From JADFRG01 sp048054495 (lineage in GTDB: Bacteria > Chloroflexota > Anaerolineae > Anaerolineales > E44-bin32): DNA of 64,000 nucleotides. The notes beneath the pieces are model-generated. The model made no database searches. It was not told where the DNA came from and saw only the letters and a list, made by a program, of their open reading frames with translations. Where the stretch lies: contig JBGMQN010000113.1 of the NCBI GenBank assembly GCA_048054495.1, positions 25,905 to 89,904 of the forward strand. The letters are read 5' to 3'. The position numbers and the translations under genes were made by a program. Shown here piece by piece: positions 25,064-34,502 of the stretch (its first letter is position 1; every line of letters begins with the position of its first letter).

Positions 25064-27263
25064 TCCATCCGATCACGGGCAAAGATCATCAGCGTGATAT
25101 CGTCGCTTTGAGGCGCATCCCCCACGAATTCGGATACCTCTTGCAGGATCCTGACTTGAAGTTCCTCGGCCGAGAGGTCGAGGCTTTCTTTTGCGAGTTC
25201 CAGCATCGGTCCCGTCGTTAGATACTTACCATTCCCGTCGTGGGCCTCCGGTATCCCATCGGTGTAGAGCAGCAGCCGATCGCCGGGCTGGAGCTGCACG
25301 AAGGCCTTTTCCCAGGTCGCGCCTTCCTGTACCCCTATCGGGATGCCGGTTCGAATGAGCTCCTGAATGATGGCTTGCTTCCCGGGCCGGACGACATAAG
25401 GCGGGTTATGTCCGGCATTGCTGTAGGTCAACTGGCCGGAGGCCGGATCCAGCACTCCATAGAAGGCGGTCACAAACAGATTGGAGGTGGTGTCGGCCAA
25501 CATCCTCGAGTTGGTAGCGAAGAACACCAAATCCGGATCCGAATTGGCCTCGATGGCATAGGTTCTTATTAGCGTCCTGCTCAGGGCCATGTAAAGCGCG
25601 GCACCCACCCCCTTATCGACAACGTCTGCGATCACCACGCCTAACCTTCCCTCTGGCAGCGGTATCAAGTCAAAGAAATCCCCCGAAGTCTCCCCGGCAG
25701 GGTTCAGGGTCACTGAAATTCGCCACCCTGGGACAGGCGGAATCTCAAACGGAATCAGGCTCGATTGGATCTCTCCCGCAANNNNNNNNNNNNNNNNNNN
25801 NNNNNNNNNNNNNNNNNNNNNNNNNNNNNNNNNNNNNNNNNNNNNNNNNNNNNNNNNNNNNNNNNNNNNNNNNNNNNNNNNCCTGGGACAGGCGGAATCT
25901 CAAACGGAATCAGGCTCGATTGGATCTCTCCCGCAAGCTTAAGCTCCTGCGAAACTCGCTGAAGGCGAATATCCGTCGCATAGGCCTGAGATTGATTGAA
26001 GGCCGAGGCAATCAAGGCCGCCAGGGATTGAGCAACGGGCATCAGGCGTTCAACCGAGGCACGGTCCCACGGCTGGAGACTGTGAAGCAAGAAGTAGATG
26101 GCGCCGATGGGTTGGGAATGTTCAAGCACCGGTGAGATCAATATCGGGTTCTCTTGTTGGCGATCGTCGTCCCATGGAAGTCGCTCGCCGGGAAGGAAGC
26201 AATAGCTCTCCGACTGGCCTGCCAGCCAGGGCCAGATCCGATCCAGTTCCGGATTCCAATCTTCTGGCTGCCTGAAAAGCACTTGATCCGGAAAGCGCCA
26301 GATGATCAGATTTCCGGAGGGGAACATATTGGGAAGGTGCTCGGCCAGCAGCCGGGGCAGGCGGGGCTCGTCGGGAGTGGAGGTGATGATATCGTGGCCC
26401 AGGCCTTCCAGCTCGACCAAGGCATCGGACTGCTGGCGACTGAACTCGGCGGCCAGACTCCAGCGGCGTGCCAGAATCGCCACGAGCAGCAAGCCTGCGG
26501 AGAAGAAGAGATAGGCTGGGAGGCCGTTTTCCACGTAGATGCCCGAAGCCAGGACCCCAAACGGACTGGCCAAATGTGGAACCGCCATGGCCAGCAGAAA
26601 GAGTGAAGCCAGCGACCTGGCTTCGGAAATGCCATGTTGGATCCAGGCGTGATAGCCGAGATAGGGTGCGCCCAGCAAGATCTGAACGACGAAGTTGACA
26701 ACCACTGCCGCCAGCGCCAGCAGGATGGCCTGGGGTCCGAGGCCGGAGATCGGGATCGTGCCACCCCATGCAGAGTAGAGGGCTAGCGAGATGAGGGGTG
26801 CGACTGTGGCGCTGGAAAGGTCCATGGCGCCCTGACGAAGCAACCTCCATCGAGTAGCCGTTCCAACCGCGCGATCCCAATGGACCAGAAACTGAAAAAT
26901 TGTCTGCAACACCGGGATCCAGAGCACCACCGGACCGATGATGAACCACCCTGAGACAACGATCACGATCGCCAGCGATCCTTCGGAACTCCCGAATCGT
27001 GTCGATTCAATGCGCGTAACAATGAAGTATTTGAGGCGATCCAGCAGCGTGGCGAGCGCCCCGATGAACAGCAAGAGGGGCAGGTTGGAGCGGATCGCCT
27101 CCAGGCTGGTGAGGCTGGCGAGCCAGATGATTCCCAGGAGCGCGAGCGGCGCAATGAATAGAAATGCGACGACCTCGCCAACGCCCAGCGCCTGTCGACC
27201 GGCGGGCATTTCTGAAAGGGCCGGCCAAAACCGACCGGCGACGCGCGCGAGGCGATTCTGCAT
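25060..27263 (-). CDS. Membrane GAF-PP2C phosphatase (RsbU/SpoIIE-type)
   Basis: An N-gap interrupts the gene, but after removing the 100 Ns and one 55-base duplicate the frame joins exactly: 27263 down to 25882, then 25726 down to 25060, giving 682 aa. The N-terminal half has about eight membrane helices, then a GAF-like domain (about 290-440) and a short coiled linker (LKLAGEIQSSLIPF). The PP2C domain has GETSGDFFDL, ADVVDKGVGAALYM, NAGHNPP and DDITLMIF, which hold the metal-binding Asp residues. It should dephosphorylate the STAS protein at 24314 in response to a signal sensed by the GAF or membrane part. Confidence 0.88.
25727..25936. repeat. Scaffolding artefact: 100-N gap between identical 55-base ends
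   Basis: Bases 25727-25781 and 25882-25936 are identical (55 nt) and flank N positions 25782-25881. Collapsing to one copy with no gap restores the reading frame of the PP2C phosphatase, so the contigs overlap and the gap is not real. Confidence 0.9.
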
Positions 27264-27366
27264 GACGTTGTGCCTTTTCGATGGGACCTGAGGTGGTGAG
27301 GGATTCTATCATTGGGGCCTGAGGACCGTCGAATTGGCTCGTGACCAGCGTCCCATATTGGCACTT

Positions 27367-27395
27367 ATGACAAGTAATCACCCGAGATGTATAAT
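27367..27395 (+). promoter_or_regulatory. Promoter of the recombinase-like gene and PNP
   Basis: ATGACA (27367-27372), a 17-base spacer and TATAAT (27390-27395) form a near-consensus housekeeping promoter 26 bases before the ATG at 27422. Confidence 0.6.
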
Positions 27396-27421
27396 AGGCG
27401 AGCTTTGCGAGCAGACCTGCA

Positions 27422-28261
27422 ATGAAAGCCGCGATCGATCGATTCTTGTCATTTTTGAAGCATGAGCGGGGCTGTGCTGAGAACACGCTATTGGCGTATT
27501 CAACGGATGTGCGCCAATTTGAACAGGTGCTTAGCGCCAATGCAGGGTCGCCCGTTAATCCAGAGGAGCTCAAGCCTACGATGGTGGCAAGCTACGCAAG
27601 CTGGCTCGACGATCAGGGCTATCGCCCTTCTACCGTGTCTCGCAAGATGGCTGCCTCTCGCGCGTTCCTGATTTATCTGGAGCAGCAGGAGGGAGTAATC
27701 TCTTCGAGCACCTATGCGGTGCTTCGCCCGCCACCGGCTCCCCGGACACTGCCGCAAACTCTTTCCCGGGAACAAATCAATCGACTGGTTGATGTGCCGG
27801 CCCAAACCGGAACTCCGCGCGGTCTCAGAGATGCTGCCATTCTGGGGTTGCTCTATGTTGGGGGGCTCCGGGCGTCGGAGGCGGTCGAATCCAACTTGCG
27901 GGATGTAGATCTAGCCGCGGGCAGCTTCCTCCGAAGAGGGGTGGATCCCGTGACTTTGAGCCTGGGAATGGCTCTAGACCCTATGCAGGTGTATCTCAGG
28001 ATCGGGCGTCCATACTTGATCAAGGATGATAAGGAGCAGGCGCTCTTCTTAAACTTGCGAGGCAAGCGCCTGAGTCGGCAAGGACTTTGGCTGGTTGTCA
28101 AGCGATGGGCGGCCGAGGAGGGCCTCGGATTGGCGATCTCGCCGCATACGCTGCGTCATTCGTTGATTCGCCACCTTCTTGACGACGGCAAGAGCAAGCG
28201 TGATATACAGCATATGCTGGGCTTGAGCAGTCCGAACGCCATTCGGGTAACGACCCGGTGA
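27422..28261 (+). CDS. Tyrosine recombinase-like protein lacking the catalytic Tyr
   Basis: Predicted 279 aa, XerC/XerD-like. The SAM-like N-terminal DNA-binding domain (FLSFLKHERGCAENTLLAYS) is followed by the catalytic domain. Arg150 (GGLRASE) and HTLRH (242-246) are kept. The second His/Trp position, LGHSS in relatives, reads LGLSS, the beta-hairpin Lys region is divergent, and the position of the nucleophile Tyr in the usual QIYTH reads RVTTR (Thr277). It ends there, overlapping the start of the purine nucleoside phosphorylase gene. Without Tyr it cannot recombine by the known mechanism; it may be a DNA-binding protein. It has its own promoter and an otherwise intact frame, which argues against simple decay. 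Confidence 0.8.
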   Translation: MKAAIDRFLSFLKHERGCAENTLLAYSTDVRQFEQVLSANAGSPVNPEELKPTMVASYASWLDDQGYRPSTVSRKMAASRAFLIYLEQQEGVISSSTYAVLRPPPAPRTLPQTLSREQINRLVDVPAQTGTPRGLRDAAILGLLYVGGLRASEAVESNLRDVDLAAGSFLRRGVDPVTLSLGMALDPMQVYLRIGRPYLIKDDKEQALFLNLRGKRLSRQGLWLVVKRWAAEEGLGLAISPHTLRHSLIRHLLDDGKSKRDIQHMLGLSSPNAIRVTTR

Positions 28262-29106
28262 GCGGCACAGGCTCGGATTTCGTCACTATGCAAGAGATCG
28301 ATTCCATCGTCAAAGGCATTCGGGCAAAGATTGATGAGCAACCCCGGGTGGGGCTTGTGCTCGGATCTGGATTGGGGGGTGTCGTTGAAGCGATCGATTC
28401 GCCATTTGAAATTCCTACAGAGACGCTAAGCGGATGGCCAGAGTCAACCGTTGAAGGGCACGCCGGGAAACTCGTTATCGGTAAATTGGAGGGCCAATCA
28501 GTATGTGTCGTTCAAGGCAGAGTGCACTTCTACGAAGGACACTCGATGTCACGCGTGGCGGTTCCCGTCCGCGTCCTCCAGCGGCTCGGCGCCCGCGTTC
28601 TGATCGTGACCAACGCAGCAGGCGGCGTGAATCAAAGCTTTGAGCCGGGGGATGTGATGCTGATAACCGACCAGATTAATTTTCCGGCAATGGCGGGACA
28701 CTCGCCTCTGCTCGGACCTAATCTGGATCAACTCGGGCCGCGATTTCCGGATATGAGCCAGGCCTATGATCGGGAACTTCAGGAGATAGCCCGGGAGGTA
28801 GCGGTCGAATCGGGAATTGAGCTCCGAGAAGGCGTTTACTTCTGCCTGGCCGGCCCCGCTTTCGAAACCCCTGCTGAGCTGCGGTTTCTTCAAGCCAATG
28901 GGGCGGATGCCGTGGGGATGTCTACTGCGCCTGAGGTGACTGTGGCAAGGCACGGAGGAATGCGAGTACTTGGATTTTCGGGTATAAGCAACAAGACAAG
29001 CTTGAATGGTGATCGAGCCGCCTCCCATGAAGAGGTACTTGAAGCGGGCAGCACTATCGCCCCAAAGCTGGTGCGGCTTATCAAGGGTGTAATTGCCAGG
29101 CTCTAG
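28258..29106 (+). CDS. Purine nucleoside phosphorylase (trimeric type)
   Basis: Predicted 282 aa from the GTG that overlaps the recombinase stop (GTGA), or 272 aa from ATG 28288; typical length is about 270-280. Phosphate-binding loop LGSGLGG, the VQGRVHFYEGH segment, TNAAGGVN, and the purine site AGPAFETPAELRFL with the GADAVGMSTAPE stretch match the family that phosphorolyses purine nucleosides to base and ribose-1-phosphate. The coupled start suggests co-translation with the recombinase-like gene, though their functions have no obvious link. Confidence 0.92.
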   Translation: MSGTGSDFVTMQEIDSIVKGIRAKIDEQPRVGLVLGSGLGGVVEAIDSPFEIPTETLSGWPESTVEGHAGKLVIGKLEGQSVCVVQGRVHFYEGHSMSRVAVPVRVLQRLGARVLIVTNAAGGVNQSFEPGDVMLITDQINFPAMAGHSPLLGPNLDQLGPRFPDMSQAYDRELQEIAREVAVESGIELREGVYFCLAGPAFETPAELRFLQANGADAVGMSTAPEVTVARHGGMRVLGFSGISNKTSLNGDRAASHEEVLEAGSTIAPKLVRLIKGVIARL

Positions 29107-29111
29107 GCTAG

Positions 29112-29774
29112 ATGGAAGAGGCTCTCCTTCTCATATCATCCCTCCAGGGATGGACCTATGTTCTTTTGCTGTTGGCCGGCCTCGTCTACCTACGGCTTGC
29201 ACTTAAGTGGCAAGGCGAAGTTCGTAATTCACAATTCGGACTGGAGCGGGAAAGGGCAGGCAGCAAGCGTTCACGCGCGGCGGGCATGTTGGTCTTGATC
29301 CTGGCCGCTGCAGCAGCCACATTTGTGGTCTCAACTTTCTTGGTGCCTCAGCTACCTGCTACCCCCCAGCCAACTGCAATCCCCACGATATCGCTGCTCG
29401 AGCCGGAAGCGATTCGGGGCTCGACTTCAGTTCCGCAACTCGCCCCCAATGAGGCGGGGTGCCTGAATGAAAGTGCAACCATCACTTCGCCAACCTCCGG
29501 AGAGGAGGTGCGGAGCCTGGTGGAAGTGGTCGGCAGCGCCGACATCCCCAACTTTGCCTTCTACAAGATTGAGATCAGACCGAGCCAACCTAACTCGGTC
29601 TGGCAGGTCATTACTGCGGGGACGGAGATCCTATCGGAAGATGTGCTTGGAACATGGGATACAAGCCTTGTTGAGAACGGGGTGTACTTGCTACAGTTGG
29701 TCGTCACGGATACTGCCGGGAATGCACCTCTTCCATGCACCATCGAGATCGTGGTGCTCCCGGAGGCTGGATAG
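29112..29774 (+). CDS. Membrane-anchored extracytoplasmic protein of unknown function
   Basis: Predicted 220 aa: two N-terminal membrane helices (WTYVLLLLAGLVYLRLAL and GMLVLILAAAAATFVVSTFL) joined by a basic loop, then a Pro/Thr-rich linker and a beta-rich domain (ATITSPTSGEEV, NGVYLLQLVVTDTAGNA) that resembles an Ig-like or FlgD-type fold. Function not recognised. It begins 6 bases after the PNP stop and is followed 6 bases later by the GNAT gene. Confidence 0.65.
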   Translation: MEEALLLISSLQGWTYVLLLLAGLVYLRLALKWQGEVRNSQFGLERERAGSKRSRAAGMLVLILAAAAATFVVSTFLVPQLPATPQPTAIPTISLLEPEAIRGSTSVPQLAPNEAGCLNESATITSPTSGEEVRSLVEVVGSADIPNFAFYKIEIRPSQPNSVWQVITAGTEILSEDVLGTWDTSLVENGVYLLQLVVTDTAGNAPLPCTIEIVVLPEAG

Positions 29775-29779
29775 GAAAC

Positions 29780-30310
29780 ATGGAGATTCGACGCGCAGTC
29801 TCAACGGATATCACGTCCCTCATGGGCATGAACCATAGTTATCAGACGGATCATGTCTGGCAAATGGCCTTGAGCCATTCCCAATCCGAGAGCTCCATAA
29901 GATTTCGTGAGGTTCGACTCCCTCGCCTCATGCGAGTTGAATATCCGCGGGACCCCAGCAGGTTGGCCGACGAATGGACGAACTCCTCCGAAATTCTTGT
30001 AGCGGTCACCGAGCAAGCTTACCTGGGGTACCTGATCATCGAATCTGGAGCCGCGCCTGAAACGGGATGGGTTACCGATCTCGTCACGGACGCTCCCTAC
30101 AGGCGGGAAGGCGTCGCAACGAAGCTGCTAGCCTCCGCCAGGCGATGGTGCCGAGAGCAAGGGCTCTCCCGTCTGACCCTCGAAATGCAGAGTAAGAACT
30201 ACCCTTCGCTGAGCCTGGCTCGAAAGCTAGGATTTGTTCTTTCTGGATATCATGACAAGTACTTTCCAGACGAGGAAATTGCGTTGTTCTTCACGCTAAA
30301 CCTGAGGTAA
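29780..30310 (+). CDS. GNAT-family N-acetyltransferase
   Basis: Predicted 176 aa. The acetyl-CoA loop is in YRREGVATKLL and the C-terminal NYPSLSLARKLGFVLSGY motif is typical of GNAT enzymes. The ATG at 29780 starts the domain (MEIRRAVSTDI); an earlier in-frame ATG lies inside the previous gene. Substrate unknown. It stands between a membrane protein and the 7TM regulator on the same strand. Confidence 0.82.
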   Translation: MEIRRAVSTDITSLMGMNHSYQTDHVWQMALSHSQSESSIRFREVRLPRLMRVEYPRDPSRLADEWTNSSEILVAVTEQAYLGYLIIESGAAPETGWVTDLVTDAPYRREGVATKLLASARRWCREQGLSRLTLEMQSKNYPSLSLARKLGFVLSGYHDKYFPDEEIALFFTLNLR

Positions 30311-30325
30311 GACCATCTTCCAGGC

Positions 30326-30338
30326 TATAAATGCGGGC
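30326..30338 (+). promoter_or_regulatory. Leaderless-type -10 element of the 7TM regulator
   Basis: TATAAAT (30326-30332) is followed by 6 bases and a TTG at 30339, the start of the membrane protein. The layout matches the leaderless elements elsewhere in the window. Confidence 0.4.
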
Positions 30339-32228
30339 TTGCCCGTCATCGTGCAAATCCTAAACGCCGGTAATGCCATCACGGCCTTCTCGCTCCTCTT
30401 TTACGCACTGACATTTAACCTGCGTGAGCGGTCGGCCAGAATTCTGGCGCTCTTGCTGGGATGCTTGGCGATCGTGTACGTGGCGGATGTTCTGGCTGGG
30501 ACCGCGGTGCTTGAGGCAGAGAAGATACTCTGGCTGCGCGTTCAGTGGCTCGGAATCAGCTTTGTGCCGGCTGCATACATGCATCTCTCCGACGCGCTCC
30601 TGGCGGCTACCGGGCGACCGTCGCGTGGGAGGCGGCGCTGGGTGATCCGTGCCGGGTACCTATTAAGCTTCGTTTCTTTCGTGTTGGCGGCGTTGACCCC
30701 GCTGCTGATCGGCGATCTTGCGCATGTCGGTCCTATTGCATATCTCACGGCAGGCCCGCTCTTTCTGGTGTTTGCGGTGTTCTACATTGTTAGCCTTTCC
30801 TTCACCGGTGTGAACCTGTGGCGCGCGTACCATCGCTGCCTCACGAAGGTCAGCAGGCGCAGAATGCGCTACCTCATGTTCGGAGCGCTCGCTCCATTCC
30901 TTGGAACTTTCCCCTTCTTGACCGCTACTGGCGGGCTGGTTCCGCAGGCTCCGACTCTGACCTGGAGCCTGCTAATAGGAGTAAACCTCCTGGTGGCGGT
31001 GCAAATGGTCCTGATGTCGTATGCGGTGGCCTATTTTGGAGTGAGTTTCCCGGATCGTGTCGTCAAATCCCGATTATTCCAGTGGATCTTGCGAGGTCCG
31101 GTCGTTGCATCTGCTACCCTAGCGATCACGGTGCTGGTGAACCGGGTTGGAATGGTGCTCGGATTGGAAAACAGTCGGGCCGTTCCATTTGCCATGGTGG
31201 CCACGATCCTGGCTCTGCAATTCCTGATTACGCTCGTGCGTCCGACCGTCGAGCGTTGGCTGTTTTACGGCCAGGATCGTCACGATGTCGAGCGCCTACA
31301 CCTGCTGGAAGAACGGCTGCTCACATCGGGGGACCTTCGTCAGTACCTGGAGTCCATTCTCAATGCAGCTTGCGATCTCACCTCCGCCCCTTCAGGATTT
31401 GTGGCGGTAGTCGGCGACGGGAGCGTTGAGCTCGCAGTATCGGTGGGGCAGGAGGATGCCTTGGAGGGCGAGCTCCCTCCAATTCTGCTGCCGGAAGACC
31501 AGGTTGAAATTGAAAACCTCGGTTCAGTATTCCGCTGGGACGCGTACTGGCTGACACCACTGCATGCGCCGGATTCGGAGCAGGTGGAGGGGATCCTCGG
31601 ATTGCGCACGGATGTGCATCCCAGGGATTTGGAGCCGGAAGAGATTGAAAGTTTAAGCCTGCTGAGAGAGCGGGCGACGGTAGCGCTGACCAACCGCGCC
31701 CTCCAGAGGGATGTCTTCTCCGCGGTGGATCGGCTGGTGCCATTGGTCGAAGAAATCCAGCGCATGCGCTCCGCGGCCCGCTATGGGAGCCTGCAGTCAC
31801 TGGCCTTGCCTCTCGAGGAAGTTGCCGGAGACGCTGGATTGGCGGATCTAGTTAAGGAGGCGCTTGGACATTATTGGGGCGGTCCAAGGTTGACCGAGAG
31901 TCCGCTGCTGGGCCTGCGCGTTGTGCGAGATGCGATGCAAGATCACGACGGAAACGCGGTCAACGCGCTCAGGAGTATCTTGTTGAGGGGTATTGACCAT
32001 GTGCGGCCTGAAGGAGAGCGTCGGTTTACGGGGGAATGGATGCTCTACAACATCCTGGAAATGAAGTTCCTGCAGGGACGCAAAGTGCGCGATGTGGCCA
32101 TGCGGCTGGCGATGTCGGAGGCCGATCTCTACCGGAAGCAAAAAGTCGCCATAGAGTCGGTCGCCAGGGCAATGGTGGAGATGGAGAGGGAGGCCACCAT
32201 GTCCGCCCAAATCGAAGCCGGCTCCTAG
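30339..32228 (+). CDS. 7TM-GAF membrane regulator with a C-terminal HTH-like segment
   Basis: Predicted 629 aa. The N-terminal about 230 residues form seven to nine membrane helices and resemble the 7TM sensor domain found in some histidine kinases (PF16927). A GAF-like domain follows (about 320-450), then a helical region. No kinase motifs (H, N or G boxes) are present. The last about 60 residues (GRKVRDVAMRLAMSEADLYRKQKVAIE) look like a helix-turn-helix with a recognition helix at SEADLYRKQ. It may therefore be a one-component membrane-bound transcription factor. The start at TTG 30339 is inferred from the promoter; GTG 30351 is possible. Confidence 0.7.
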   Translation: MPVIVQILNAGNAITAFSLLFYALTFNLRERSARILALLLGCLAIVYVADVLAGTAVLEAEKILWLRVQWLGISFVPAAYMHLSDALLAATGRPSRGRRRWVIRAGYLLSFVSFVLAALTPLLIGDLAHVGPIAYLTAGPLFLVFAVFYIVSLSFTGVNLWRAYHRCLTKVSRRRMRYLMFGALAPFLGTFPFLTATGGLVPQAPTLTWSLLIGVNLLVAVQMVLMSYAVAYFGVSFPDRVVKSRLFQWILRGPVVASATLAITVLVNRVGMVLGLENSRAVPFAMVATILALQFLITLVRPTVERWLFYGQDRHDVERLHLLEERLLTSGDLRQYLESILNAACDLTSAPSGFVAVVGDGSVELAVSVGQEDALEGELPPILLPEDQVEIENLGSVFRWDAYWLTPLHAPDSEQVEGILGLRTDVHPRDLEPEEIESLSLLRERATVALTNRALQRDVFSAVDRLVPLVEEIQRMRSAARYGSLQSLALPLEEVAGDAGLADLVKEALGHYWGGPRLTESPLLGLRVVRDAMQDHDGNAVNALRSILLRGIDHVRPEGERRFTGEWMLYNILEMKFLQGRKVRDVAMRLAMSEADLYRKQKVAIESVARAMVEMEREATMSAQIEAGS

Positions 32229-32426
32229 CTCCGTTGAGTGGTATCCCAAATCCAACAAAAAGCCCCCGCCCATCGAAGTGTTAGGCAGCAAGGAGTTCGC
32301 ATCCCTGGGGGAATCCCCGCCACCGCCCGACCGCGGCCGGAAGGATAGCATCCTACGTCCGAGCCCTCATGGGGCGCCCGGCTTGCGTTTTTCCGCCTGC
32401 AAGGCCAAACTTTGGCCTCAAATCCT
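32229..32426. other. GC-rich intergenic region with long-range pairing, possible structured RNA
   Basis: CGCCCAT near 32266-32272 can pair with ATGGGGCG near 32369-32376 across about 100 bases (one bulge). Several short hairpins lie between. On the minus strand the element ends GGGCGGGGGC followed by five Ts (32261-32257), terminator-like; a T5 also follows on the plus strand near 32391. GGCCAAA-C-TTTGGCC sits just before ftsK. No known RNA family was recognised. Confidence 0.3.
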
Positions 32427-34442
32427 ATGCGAATTGCACGCAATTGGAGCCGAGACCTTTCCGGCATACTCCTAATCACCCTCGGAGCGATCACTTTGCT
32501 TGGCCTGGCCGGGCTCACAAACGGTGGGTTGGTAGATCCATGGATCGGCCTGCTCGAAAGCTGGTTGGGGTGGGGCGCCATAGTGATTCCGCTGACCGCA
32601 TTGGCCGCGGGCATAGTGGTTCTGGCACCACGTACGCGGGGTTTCAGGTGGAGCAGCATCCTTGCGCTTGAGCTGCTGCTCTTTGCCACACTTGGCCTGC
32701 TGAGCGGGCTGCTGGCCGACGGTCTGCCAGAAGCTGAGATCGGCGAGGGTGGGGGGATCGTAGGATGGTCCATTGCTCGGGCGCTCGGCAGCGCGTTCGG
32801 ACGATTCGGCCGCCTGATTGTCCTGCTCCTGCTGGCCGCAGCTAGCGTGTACTGGGTCGTGCGCCGCAGAGCTCAAGACGTGGCAAAAACGATTCAGCCC
32901 TCGGAAGCACCAAAGGAATCTCCACAAGCCCTGCCTCAACAGTATCCCAAGAGGTTCAAGATCACAGATACCTCATCCACGCCAGATCTTCGACCCAAAA
33001 CAAGACACCCTGACCTTCCCGCCATGGAGATCCTGGAAAAGGGAAGTACGCACCGCGTCACGGCGCGTGAGATCAATCGCGCGGCAGGCATTATCGAGAA
33101 GACGCTGAACGAATTTGGTCTGCCGGCCAAGGTCGTGGACTATCGTTCTGGGCCTTCGGTGACTCAATTTGCTGTGGAACCCGGGTATATCGAACATACT
33201 TCTCCCAGTGGTGTGGTTTCGCGGAATAAAGTTCGCGTTTCGCAGATCTCGGGCCTGGCAAAAGATCTGGCACTTGCTCTCTCTGCCTCCGCCATTCGCA
33301 TCGAGGCGCCGGTTCCCGGCAAGGCCTATGTTGGAATCGAAGTTCCAAACCAGAAGGCGGCGCTGGTGGCCATCCGCCCAATTCTGGAATCCGCGAGTTT
33401 TCAGAATGAACGATCGCGCCTCGCGATTGCGCTAGGCCGCGACGTCGCGGGCACGCCGGTAGTAGCCGACCTGGCATCCATGCCACACTTGCTGATTGCT
33501 GGGACCACGGGCTCGGGCAAGTCAGTTTGCATCACCTCCATTGCCACGTGCCTGGCAATGAACAACAGCCCCGATGAGCTGCAATTCGTGATGATCGACC
33601 CCAAACGCGTGGAGCTGCTCCGGTTCAATGGACTGCCGCATCTGATGGGGAAGGTGGAGACGGACCTGAACCGCATCGCAGGAGTCCTGCGATGGTGCAC
33701 GGTGGAGATGGATCGTCGCTTCAAGCTGCTGGAACAGGAAGCCGCCAAGGACATCACGGCCTACAATCGAAAGGTGGCGCGGCGCAAGAAGCCCTCGATC
33801 CTGCCAAGATTGGTGGTCATGATTGATGAGCTCTCCGATTTGATGATGCTTGCCCCGGATCAAACGGAGGGCGCGCTGGTTCGCCTGGCACAGATGGCAA
33901 GGGCCACCGGCATCCACCTTGTCGTGGCCACCCAGCGCCCGAGCACTGACGTCGTCACGGGTCTGATCAAGGCAAACTTCCCGGCCAGAATCGCCTTCGC
34001 TGTGGCTTCAGCCGTGGATTCACGGGTGATACTCGATGGGTCAGGCGCCGAATCTCTGCTGGGCCGCGGAGACATGCTGTACCTTGCACCCGATGCCGCG
34101 GGACCGGTGCGGCTGCAGGGCGCGTACACCAGCGATAAGGAGCTCGAAAAGCTCATCCGGACTTGGCGGGGGCAGGTCATACCCTCCGCTTCAGTTCCGC
34201 CTTGGCAGGATTACCTGGTGCGTCAGGAAGCGACGTCTGAACAAGACGCGGAACTCGACTCGGCCATCGAACTCGTTCGCCAGACGGGCAAGGCAAGCGC
34301 CTCCTTGCTGCAGCGAAGACTGCACGTTGGGTACCCGCGGGCGGCCCGACTTATGGATGAGCTCGAGGAGCTGGGAGTCGTGGGCCGTGCCCAAAGCGGG
34401 GGCCGGGCGAGAGAAGTACTGATTAAGGACCCCGAAGAGTAG
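32427..34442 (+). CDS. ftsK: FtsK/SpoIIIE-family DNA translocase
   Basis: Predicted 671 aa. Four N-terminal membrane helices (about 10-150), a linker, then the alpha, beta and gamma parts. The beta motor has Walker A AGTTGSGKS near 358-366 and Walker B LVVMIDELSDLMM. The C-terminal winged helix (ASASLLQRRLHVGYPRAARLMDELE) is the gamma domain that reads polar KOPS-like sequences. It pumps chromosome ends through the division septum for XerCD resolution. ATG 32427 is preferred to an in-frame TTG at 32412. It is followed by lipid-related genes. Confidence 0.93.
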   Translation: MRIARNWSRDLSGILLITLGAITLLGLAGLTNGGLVDPWIGLLESWLGWGAIVIPLTALAAGIVVLAPRTRGFRWSSILALELLLFATLGLLSGLLADGLPEAEIGEGGGIVGWSIARALGSAFGRFGRLIVLLLLAAASVYWVVRRRAQDVAKTIQPSEAPKESPQALPQQYPKRFKITDTSSTPDLRPKTRHPDLPAMEILEKGSTHRVTAREINRAAGIIEKTLNEFGLPAKVVDYRSGPSVTQFAVEPGYIEHTSPSGVVSRNKVRVSQISGLAKDLALALSASAIRIEAPVPGKAYVGIEVPNQKAALVAIRPILESASFQNERSRLAIALGRDVAGTPVVADLASMPHLLIAGTTGSGKSVCITSIATCLAMNNSPDELQFVMIDPKRVELLRFNGLPHLMGKVETDLNRIAGVLRWCTVEMDRRFKLLEQEAAKDITAYNRKVARRKKPSILPRLVVMIDELSDLMMLAPDQTEGALVRLAQMARATGIHLVVATQRPSTDVVTGLIKANFPARIAFAVASAVDSRVILDGSGAESLLGRGDMLYLAPDAAGPVRLQGAYTSDKELEKLIRTWRGQVIPSASVPPWQDYLVRQEATSEQDAELDSAIELVRQTGKASASLLQRRLHVGYPRAARLMDELEELGVVGRAQSGGRAREVLIKDPEE

Positions 34443-34502
34443 ACTCGCTTCGCGTACTCATTGCCTCCAGCGGGTACAATTCACGTTCCGAAGGACGGAG
34501 CC

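Noticed and set aside
25782..25881. Real missing sequence in the phosphatase
   Set aside because: Flanking 55-base identity and frame restoration show an artefact.
32257..32400. SRP RNA or 6S RNA
   Set aside because: CCGGAAGG occurs but the rest of the SRP helix 8 motif does not; no clear 6S bubble.
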